This document shows, piece after piece, positions 9,047-15,404 of a stretch of 64,000 bases of DNA (positions within the stretch are counted from its first letter, which is position 1; the number at the start of each line of letters is the position of its first letter). The DNA comes from Halobellus sp. MBLA0158 (GTDB lineage Archaea; Halobacteriota; Halobacteria; Halobacteriales; Haloferacaceae). The stretch covers positions 434,001 through 498,000 of the forward strand of contig NZ_JBGNYA010000001.1 of NCBI RefSeq assembly GCF_041477585.1, given 5' to 3'. The notes beneath the pieces are model-generated. The model was not told where the DNA came from and searched no databases. It worked only from the letters and a program-made list of their open reading frames with translations. The translations under genes were made by a program, and so were the position numbers.

Positions 9047-9691
9047 ATGCGACTCGTGGCCTTCGACTTCGACGGAACGCTTTCGGACTCGGAGATGACG
9101 GTCCTCCTCGGCGAGCGGATGGACGTCGCCGACCGGATGGCGGACATCACGGAACGCGCGATGAACGACGAGCTCTCCTACGCCGAGAGCCTCCGCGAGC
9201 GCGCGTCGCTCCTCGACGGCCTCGAAGCGGAGGGCGCCGAGGAGGCCTTCGGCCAGGTGCGGCTCCGCCCCGGCGCGGCCGACCTCATCGAGCGCCTGCG
9301 CGACGCCGGCCACCACGTCGCGATCCTCACCGGCGGCTTCGAGCGCGGCGTCGAGCGCGCACTGGAGCGCGAGGGCGTCGCGGTCGACACCATCGTCGCC
9401 AACAGGCTCCCGATCGAGGGCGGACGCCTCACCGGCGACGTCGAGGGGCCGCTCATCACGGGCACGAAGGACGACGCCCTGGAGTCGCTCGCGGACGATC
9501 TCGACGTTCCCCTCTCGCGGACGATCGCGGTCGGCGACGGCGCCAACGACCTCCCGATGCTGGAGGTCGCGGGGCTCTCTGTCGGCTACCTCCCGAAGGA
9601 CGCCGTCCGCCCCGCCTGCGACGTCGTCGTCGCCTCGATGTACCGGCTCGGGAAGGTGCTGGAGGGGTACAACGTCGTCAAGCGAGAATAG
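9047..9691 (+). CDS. serB: Phosphoserine phosphatase
   Basis: A 214-residue HAD-superfamily phosphatase that removes phosphate from phosphoserine, the last step in serine synthesis. HAD motif I is FDFDGTLSDSEM at the N-terminus (nucleophile Asp, second Asp acid/base), motif II ILTGG, and motif IV VGDGANDLPML. The cap region has the helical pattern of SerB. The divergent serA supports the name. The start was chosen because the upstream extension (from 8975) runs into the serA promoter. Confidence 0.92.
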   Translation: MRLVAFDFDGTLSDSEMTVLLGERMDVADRMADITERAMNDELSYAESLRERASLLDGLEAEGAEEAFGQVRLRPGAADLIERLRDAGHHVAILTGGFERGVERALEREGVAVDTIVANRLPIEGGRLTGDVEGPLITGTKDDALESLADDLDVPLSRTIAVGDGANDLPMLEVAGLSVGYLPKDAVRPACDVVVASMYRLGKVLEGYNVVKRE

Positions 9692-9717
9692 CGGTCGAGA
9701 CGACGCCTCGACCGGCC

Positions 9718-10041
9718 CTACAGGTACTGAACACCGCGGTCTGATTCCCTGCGGCTCTCCAGGTGACTGTCGACCTGCTTTACTACCTCGCCGATTCGTC
9801 GGCCGGCCTGTCGGACGTAGATCACCCCGGCGTGTTCGAGTCCCTCTCCCTCGACGAGCGAGAGAAAGTCGTCATCGAAGGTCAGAAGAATCCAGTCTCG
9901 GTCAGTGGCGTACCGCAACTGTTCGCGGTCCGGTTCTCCGAGCGTATCCTCGTCACGAGCGGTATGTACCACCCACCCTCGGTTTCGGAGACCGTCGGCA
10001 ACCGGGATCCAGATACTCTCGTCGCAGTAGATCGGACGCAT
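9718..10041 (-). CDS. DUF5615 PIN-like toxin-type protein
   Basis: A 107-residue member of the DUF5615/PIN-like family. Acidic residues in the right places: D7 in IYCDESIW, the DEDTL/ DREQL segment, and LTFDDDFLSL near residue 55-65. PIN-like proteins cleave RNA using three to four acidic residues. It starts at base 10041, sharing one base with the stop of the DUF433 gene upstream (TGATG), the usual order for these antitoxin-toxin pairs. Activity is inferred, and such pairs are often inert chromosomal passengers. Confidence 0.8.
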   Translation of the reverse strand: MRPIYCDESIWIPVADGLRNRGWVVHTARDEDTLGEPDREQLRYATDRDWILLTFDDDFLSLVEGEGLEHAGVIYVRQAGRRIGEVVKQVDSHLESRRESDRGVQYL

Positions 10042-10271
10042 CAGGCGGATGCTGTCTCGGACGTCGTCGGTCGGAGCTCGTCGATGTGGTCGTAGTAGTA
10101 CGCCAGTGCTCGGTGTACGTCAGCCAAGTCGAGATCCGGGTACAATTGGACGATCTCGTCTGGCTCGTATCCGCTGTGTTCGTACGCGACGGCGATGTCT
10201 TTCACGCGAATCCCCGTGCCTTCAATCGTCGGCTCACCGTCGCTGTGATCCGGATCTCGTACGATGCTCAT
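10041..10271 (-). CDS. DUF433-type antitoxin-like protein
   Basis: A 76-residue DUF433 protein. The central PTIEGTGIRVKDIAVAYEHSGYEPDEIVQLYPDL is the DUF433 core, a helix-turn-helix-like module, followed by ADVHRALAYYYDHIDE. DUF433 proteins act as DNA-binding partners or antitoxins of PIN-like DUF5615 proteins. The ATG at 10271 sits behind a short AT-rich patch, and the upstream extension (from 10334) is less likely. The one-base overlap with the toxin gene suggests coupled translation. Confidence 0.8.
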   Translation of the reverse strand: MSIVRDPDHSDGEPTIEGTGIRVKDIAVAYEHSGYEPDEIVQLYPDLDLADVHRALAYYYDHIDELRPTTSETASA

Positions 10272-10334
10272 ACGCGTACTAGACCGTTCTCCGACTTGAA
10301 ATAACGGGTCAGGGTGACGCGCCCTTCGACGCAC

Positions 10335-11375
10335 TCACTCCGCGTCCGCGACGTTCGCGTTCCGCATCGCCGCGAGATCGGCCGCCAGCGCCTCCGCGAT
10401 GGCCTTCGAGAGCCCCGGCGGGACGGCGTTGCCGACGACCTTCAACTGCGTGCTCTTGGGGCCCTGGAACACGTAGTCGTCGGGGAACGACTGGAGGATC
10501 GCGCACTCGCGGACGGTCCCCACGCGGTTCTCGACGGGGTGGATGAACGGCGCGTTGTGGTTCTCCTTGACCGTGATCGAGGGCTCGTCGCGGGGGAGCC
10601 GCCGCCAGCTGTCGCCGTAGCTCTCGTAGAGGCTCTCGCCGGGTTCGACCTCGGCGATCCGCTCCCGCATCTCCGCGGAGTGGTCGGTCTTGTCGTGGTT
10701 CGGCAGGCCCTCGATTTCTTTCTCTAGGAGAGCCTCCTCAACGGTCACGTACGGCTTCAGTTGTCGCCCGGTCAGCGTCGCCTGCTTCGAGGGGCCGTGG
10801 GTGCGCTCGGGGTAAGTGGGAAGGGAGCCGTCGCGACGCCCCTGGAAGATCACCCGGCGGCGGTTCTGCGGGACGCCGTAGTCGGCGGCGTTGAGCGTCT
10901 CGTAGGCGGGCTTCTCGTAGCCCGCGCGCTCGAAGCCCTCCAGGATCGCCCGGAGGGTGTCCCCGCCCTCCATCGACTTGATCCCGGGGACGTTCTCCAT
11001 CACGAATGCGTCAGGCTCGACGAACTCGACGAAGTCGATGAACGTACCCACCAGGTAGTTCCGCTCGTCGTCGGGGTCGCGGTGGCCGGCGATGCTGAAC
11101 CCCTTGCACGGCGGGCCGCCGATCACGACGTCGATCTCGTCCGCGTCGATCGGATGCGACTCGAAGAACTCTGCGGGCTCGACCGCCGAGAGGTCCGCCT
11201 GGATCGCCAGCGCGTCCTCGTGGTTGTGCTCGAACGTCGCGAGGAAGTCGGCCTCGACGTCGACGCCGGCGACGACGTCGTAGCCGGCCTGCAGGAACCC
11301 CTCCGAGAGGCCCCCGCCGCCGCAGAAGAGATCGAGCACGCGGATCGACGATCGATCGAGGTCTGTGTCCGGCAT
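10335..11375 (-). CDS. DNA (cytosine-5-) methyltransferase
   Basis: A 346-residue C5 methyltransferase. Conserved motifs are in order: I VLDLFCGGGGLSEGF (SAM binding), IV GGPPCKGFS with catalytic Cys near residue 90, VI VMENVPG, VIII QNRRRVIFQGR, then a variable target-recognition stretch and X VGNAVPP. The recognition site cannot be read from sequence. It is transcribed with an HNH endonuclease gene upstream in the same direction (start 12764), a small protein lying between, so it is probably the modification half of a type II restriction-modification system. Confidence 0.93.
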   Translation of the reverse strand: MPDTDLDRSSIRVLDLFCGGGGLSEGFLQAGYDVVAGVDVEADFLATFEHNHEDALAIQADLSAVEPAEFFESHPIDADEIDVVIGGPPCKGFSIAGHRDPDDERNYLVGTFIDFVEFVEPDAFVMENVPGIKSMEGGDTLRAILEGFERAGYEKPAYETLNAADYGVPQNRRRVIFQGRRDGSLPTYPERTHGPSKQATLTGRQLKPYVTVEEALLEKEIEGLPNHDKTDHSAEMRERIAEVEPGESLYESYGDSWRRLPRDEPSITVKENHNAPFIHPVENRVGTVRECAILQSFPDDYVFQGPKSTQLKVVGNAVPPGLSKAIAEALAADLAAMRNANVADAE

Positions 11376-11466
11376 TCGCGGGTCTCTCCGAGTCTCGTCG
11401 CCGACCGTATTTAAAAATCGCGGGCCGGGAGTCCGGCCCGGAACGCTCGACCGATCGCGCCTCCGA

Positions 11467-11700
11467 TTACTGTTCGGCGCGCTGTGCCGCGCACCGGTAC
11501 CCCTCGTCGGTCTCTGCGAGTTCGCCTCGCTCGACCAACTCCGCCAGCGCGCGCTCGACCTCGGCCTCGCTCAGGCCGCTCCCTTCGAGGGTCTGGAGGA
11601 CCTGGTCCTTCGAGAGGGCCACGAGGCGCTCGCCGTCGCAGTTCAGATCGACGATCTGTTGGACCAACTCCAGGGTGTTTTCGGATAGGTGCGTGGACAC
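11467..11700 (-). CDS. Small winged-helix-like protein between the methyltransferase and HNH genes
   Basis: A 77-residue protein of alpha-helical character. The segment VALSKDQVLQTLEGSGLSEAEVERALAELVERGEL with the following EGYRC looks like a small winged helix: helix-turn-helix then a short wing. It could be a controller protein for the restriction-modification genes or simply a DNA-binding adaptor. Both are inferences from position and fold. It lies 92 bases after the methyltransferase start and 170 bases before the HNH stop, with a palindromic repeat in that gap. Confidence 0.6.
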   Translation of the reverse strand: MSTHLSENTLELVQQIVDLNCDGERLVALSKDQVLQTLEGSGLSEAEVERALAELVERGELAETDEGYRCAAQRAEQ

Positions 11701-11791
11701 GGTGCGTTCTCGCTACCGAACCATCGGGGGCAGAGGATATAAATGATCGTACAATTATGAACTCGGGTTCCGTTTGTCGGTGTTCCCGCAC

Positions 11792-11869
11792 AGTGGTCAC
11801 TCTCGCCGTTTACCGCCGAACGCCATCCCCGGTGACGGCGTTCAGCGGCGAGAGACGAGGGTAATCACT
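11792..11869. repeat. Palindromic repeat element, copy 1
   Basis: Imperfect inverted repeat with arms 11792-11825 and 11837-11869 around a CCCCGGTGA-type loop. It shares the sequences TACCGCCGAACGCC and GGCGTTC-GCGG, and the end GTAATCACT, with the copy at 14291-14370. Its right end abuts the stop codon of the HNH gene. Confidence 0.75.
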
Positions 11870-11870
11870 G

Positions 11871-12764
11871 TCAGCCCTCCAGTTCCTCGTGGAGCGCCGC
11901 CCGCCACGCCTGCGGATTGTACCACCCGCAGCCGACACAGCCGATCTCGTCGTCGTACTCCTCGTCGCCCTCGTAGTAGTACTCGATCTCCAGGAACGGC
12001 GGGCGCGTGCCGGTCTCGACGCAGGACTCGCACTTGCGGCTCTTCAGGAGATTGTGCTTCCGCGAGAGGAGCTGGAAGTGCGCTTTCACCTCCGCGTCGC
12101 TCATCGACTCGTAGTCGAAGCTCTCGGACTCCTCCCAGCGGACCTCCGGAACCCGGTGGTCGACCTCCAGGGTCGTGCTCGGCGAGGAGCCGTCGAAGGC
12201 GTCGCGGTGGTCGTAGAGGTCGCGGACGCGCCGCTTGAACGAGTCCGGCATCTCCTGGCGGGTGATCGACTGCTGGGTCGGGAAGGGGTACTTGAGCTTC
12301 CGGTGGAACGTCGTCGCCTCGCAGGTCTCGCAGTGGCGGTAGTCGCCCTGGCCCTGCCCCGTGTTCTGGACGAACTCGAATCCCTCCTTGCGGAGCATCT
12401 GGATGTCCTTCGCGGGCTGGGAACTCGGGAGTTCGCAGGCCGAGCAGTGCCACTCGCAGTCCGCGAGCGTCTCGAAGGTCGCGGCGCGTTTGGTGCCCTC
12501 GTTCGAGGGGTTCCAGTCGCGCGTGGCGTACTCGTGGACGCGCTCGCCGAACTCCGTGAGCGCGTAGGTGTCGCCGTCGCGCTCGACGATCCCCTCGGAC
12601 GCGAACTCGTTGAGGATCGCTTCGAGGTCGGCCTTCGCGCCCGCGTCGCCGCCGCCCGTCACCGTCTTGGTGCCGTCGGCGAGGGAGTCGAGCACCGCGC
12701 GTCGCTTCCGGTCTTCCCTGATCGACAGGATCAGGTCCGCCGTCGCCTCGTCCATCCCGGGCAT
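11871..12764 (-). CDS. HNH endonuclease with zinc-cysteine pairs (putative restriction endonuclease)
   Basis: A 297-residue protein. The N-terminal ~85 residues form a winged-helix-like domain (DLEAILNEFASEGIVERDGDTYALTEFG). The C-terminal part has an HNH/beta-beta-alpha-metal nuclease core: Cys pairs 107/110 and 145/148, then LEVDHRVPEV with the catalytic Asp-His near 202-203, and KHNLL with Asn near 238, then Cys pairs 245/248 and 276/279. The GC-poor-to-normal codon use matches its neighbours. It is co-directional with the C5 methyltransferase, and the pair is the likely restriction half. Target site unknown. Confidence 0.8.
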   Translation of the reverse strand: MPGMDEATADLILSIREDRKRRAVLDSLADGTKTVTGGGDAGAKADLEAILNEFASEGIVERDGDTYALTEFGERVHEYATRDWNPSNEGTKRAATFETLADCEWHCSACELPSSQPAKDIQMLRKEGFEFVQNTGQGQGDYRHCETCEATTFHRKLKYPFPTQQSITRQEMPDSFKRRVRDLYDHRDAFDGSSPSTTLEVDHRVPEVRWEESESFDYESMSDAEVKAHFQLLSRKHNLLKSRKCESCVETGTRPPFLEIEYYYEGDEEYDDEIGCVGCGWYNPQAWRAALHEELEG

Positions 12765-12818
12765 ACGCCTACCGATGCTCCGGGGAGTCAAAGGACTACG
12801 GGACGGCGGTCGCCCGTC

Positions 12819-13232
12819 TCACAGCGCGATCAACACGACCGCGACGACGGCGAGCGCCAGGCCGGCCAGGTTCGCGGCGCTGAGCGCGACGTCCAGATAC
12901 AGGACGCCGACGACCACGGGGACGACGAAGTACAGCGCGGCAATCGCCGAGATGATCGCCATATTTCCTCGCGTGAGCGCGGCGTAGAAACTGATGCTGC
13001 CCGCGGCGAGAAACGCGCCCGACGCCAGCGCGAACGCGACGTCCGTGCGCGTGCCGGTGATCGGCCGCTTGGCCCAGAGCACGTAGACCCCGGCGATGGC
13101 GATGCTCGCCACGTACGACAGGAAGACGGCGTTGACCGCCGACACCGACCGCGTCGCGAAGCCGGCGGTCACCGCCCACCCGCCGAAAAGGAGCAGCGCC
13201 CCCAGCGCCAGCGCGATGCCGGTCGAGATCAT
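12819..13232 (-). CDS. EamA/DMT-type small membrane transporter
   Basis: A 137-residue integral membrane protein with about four to five hydrophobic segments, resembling half of an EamA transporter: ALGALLLFGGWAVTAGFATRS, VFLSYVASIAIAGVYVLWA, ALASGAFLAAGSISFYAALT, and AAIYFVVPVVVGVLYLDVALS. Members of this superfamily export amino acids or metabolites, and the short form probably dimerises. Its ATG overlaps the stop of the MscS gene by four bases (ATGA), so the two are co-transcribed. Substrate unknown. Confidence 0.85.
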   Translation of the reverse strand: MISTGIALALGALLLFGGWAVTAGFATRSVSAVNAVFLSYVASIAIAGVYVLWAKRPITGTRTDVAFALASGAFLAAGSISFYAALTRGNMAIISAIAALYFVVPVVVGVLYLDVALSAANLAGLALAVVAVVLIAL

Positions 13233-14119
13233 ACGTCGCTTCCCGTGTCCAGCGACCCGTCGATGGTCCGGTGGGGGTACGGGATCGTGATGCCCGCCTC
13301 CTCGAAGCGCTCGGTGACCGACTGGACGAACCGCCCGCGGATCCCCAGGAAGTCCGAGCCGCCGGGATCTTCGATCCAGATCCGGCTCTGCAGGCCGAAG
13401 GAGGCCTCGTTGATCTCGACGAGGCGCACCGACGGCGCCGGGTCGTCGAGGATCCCATCCCGGGCTTCGGCCTCCTCGACGATGATGTCCATCGCCTCGT
13501 CGATGTCGTCGCCGAGGCCGATCCGGAACGTGAACTTCAGGCGGAGCGTCCCGTTCTTGTCGTAGTTCTTGATCACGCCGTCTGTGAGCTGTGAGTTCGG
13601 GACGGTGAGGTGCTCGTTGTCGAAGGTCCGGACCCGGCTCACCCGCAGGCTGATGTCCTCGACGTAGCCGGAGTTGCCCTCCCACTCGATCCAGTCGCCC
13701 GTCCGGAACGGCTCGTCCGTGTAGATGAACACGCCCGCGACGAAGTTCTTCAGCACGTCCTGCATCGCGAACCCGATCGCCAGCGTCGCGGCGGCCGTCA
13801 CCGTCGAGAGCGCCACCAGGATGTTCCCGAAGCCGGCGAAGGAGAAGGCGAGCCCGACGGCGACGAACACCAGGAGGCCGTAGACCACGAGCGTGAGGGG
13901 CTTTCGGACGTGCGGCTCGATCCCTCGCCTGTCGAGGAGTTTGGCGACAAGCGGGACGACGGCGAGCTTGCTGACGGCGTAGACCCCCAGGAACACCACG
14001 ACGAAGACGACCGCCGAGGCGGCTGCGTTCGCGAGCTGCGTCGGGAGCCCCAGCTCCGCGAGCAGTTGGCTGAGAAAGCTATCGGGCCTCGCCGCCGTCT
14101 GGAGCGCGGTCGGCGTCAT
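13229..14119 (-). CDS. mscS: MscS-type mechanosensitive channel
   Basis: A 296-residue channel that opens under hypo-osmotic stress. N-terminal membrane spans (AASAVVFVVVFLGVYAVSKLAV and KPLTLVVYGLLVFVAVGLA) precede the pore-lining helix (STVTAAATLAIGFAMQDVLKNFVAGVFI), whose small residues and Gly/Ala pattern match MscS, then the soluble beta domain (FRTGDWIEWEGNSGYVEDISLRVSRVRTFDN, NSQLTDGVIKNY). It heads a pair with the EamA gene, which follows by a 4-base overlap. Confidence 0.93.
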   Translation of the reverse strand: MTPTALQTAARPDSFLSQLLAELGLPTQLANAAASAVVFVVVFLGVYAVSKLAVVPLVAKLLDRRGIEPHVRKPLTLVVYGLLVFVAVGLAFSFAGFGNILVALSTVTAAATLAIGFAMQDVLKNFVAGVFIYTDEPFRTGDWIEWEGNSGYVEDISLRVSRVRTFDNEHLTVPNSQLTDGVIKNYDKNGTLRLKFTFRIGLGDDIDEAMDIIVEEAEARDGILDDPAPSVRLVEINEASFGLQSRIWIEDPGGSDFLGIRGRFVQSVTERFEEAGITIPYPHRTIDGSLDTGSDV

Positions 14120-14290
14120 TCTGTCCCCCGCGCCGGGCGTGTCGCTGCCGCGGTCGTGACGTCTCGTGTCCCGAACATCTCACCCGGACTTCGGCCGGGA
14201 GACGTTTATTTCGTCGGCCGGCGGACGGCTCGCCCTCGCGAGCGGCGGCGCGGTTCGGGCCTCCGTTTCCCCTGAGTCCCCAGGGACTCA

Positions 14291-14370
14291 TAGTGATTAC
14301 TCTCGTCTCTTACCGCCGAACGCCACCCCCGGTAACGGCGTTCGGCGGTAAACAGTGAGAGTAATCACTA
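14291..14370. repeat. Palindromic repeat element, copy 2
   Basis: Inverted repeat with arms 14291-14324 and 14337-14370. Arms begin and end TAGTGATTACTCTCGT and GAGAGTAATCACTA, with TACCGCCGAACGCC/GGCGTTCGGCGGTAA near the centre. Its right end abuts the stop codon of lipA, as copy 1 abuts the HNH stop. Confidence 0.8.
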
Positions 14371-15309
14371 TCAGTCGCCCGCCGTCCGCGCCCGCTGGCG
14401 CGCGGCCTCGACGCTCTCGCCGTCGCGCAGGACGGCGTCGACGAACAGCTCGCCCGCCTTGTACGACGAGCGCACCATCGGGCCCGACGCGCAGTAGAGG
14501 AAGCCGAGTTCCTCCTCGGCGACCCGCCGCCACGTCTCGAAGGCGTCGGGGTGGACGTACTCGAAGACGTCCAGGTGCGACCGCGAGGGCTGGAGGTACT
14601 GGCCGAGGGTCACGATGTCGACGTCCGCCTCTCGGAGGTCCGAGAGCGTCTGGTAGATCTCGTGGTCGTACTCGCCGAGGCCGAGCATCAGGCTCGTCTT
14701 GGTGTAGACGTCCGATTCCTCGGACACCTGTTCGAGCACCGACAGCGACTGCTCGTAGCCCGCGCGGCGGTCCCGGACGGGCCACTGGAGGCGCTCTACG
14801 GTCTCGACGTTGTGCGCGATCACGTCGGGGCCGGCGTCGACGATCTTCCGTACCAATCGGGGCTCGCCCTGGAAGTCGGGGATGAGCACCTCGACGAGGA
14901 TGCCGGGATCCCGGTCCTTGATCTCGCGGATGGTCTCGGCGAAGTGCCCCGCGCCCTGGTCGGGCAGGTCGTCGCGGTCGACGGAGGTGAGCACGACGTA
15001 GTCCAGACCGATCTCGGCGACGGCGTCGGCGACGTTCGCGGGCTCGTCGGGGTCGAGCGCCTCCATCCCTCCCGTTTCGACGTCGCAGAAGTTACAGCCG
15101 CGCGAGCAGCGGTCGCCCATCAGCATGAACGTCGCCGTGCCGGGGCCGTTGCGGCCGCTCCAGCACTCGCCCATATTCGGGCAGTTCGCCTCCTCGCAGA
15201 CCGTGTGGAGGTCCCGGTCCCGGAGCGTCTCCTTGATGTCGGTGAACCGACGCCCCGACGGCGGTCGCATCTTCAGCCAGTCCGGCTTCCGCCTGCCCGT
15301 GCCGCTCAT
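14371..15309 (-). CDS. lipA: Lipoyl synthase
   Basis: Radical SAM enzyme that inserts two sulfurs into octanoyl groups on lipoyl domains. It has 312 residues, the family norm. Both clusters are visible: the auxiliary CX4CX5C set (Cys about 38, 43, 49 in CEEANCPNMGEC) and the radical SAM CX3CX2C set (Cys about 68, 72, 75 in CSRGCNFC), plus DVYTKTSLMLGLGE and the conserved end SSYKAGEL. The ATG at 15309 is used; the upstream open frame is antisense noise. A single gene here; its targets, 2-oxoacid dehydrogenases or glycine cleavage, are not in the window. Confidence 0.96.
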   Translation of the reverse strand: MSGTGRRKPDWLKMRPPSGRRFTDIKETLRDRDLHTVCEEANCPNMGECWSGRNGPGTATFMLMGDRCSRGCNFCDVETGGMEALDPDEPANVADAVAEIGLDYVVLTSVDRDDLPDQGAGHFAETIREIKDRDPGILVEVLIPDFQGEPRLVRKIVDAGPDVIAHNVETVERLQWPVRDRRAGYEQSLSVLEQVSEESDVYTKTSLMLGLGEYDHEIYQTLSDLREADVDIVTLGQYLQPSRSHLDVFEYVHPDAFETWRRVAEEELGFLYCASGPMVRSSYKAGELFVDAVLRDGESVEAARQRARTAGD

Positions 15310-15404
15310 ACGCCCACCTTTGTGCGCCCGAGCAAAAGCCTGCGGGTGACGGGCCTCGCCTCGCCGCGGGGGTCGGGTCCGCCGTCGAGTCTGCGACCGC
15401 CCGG

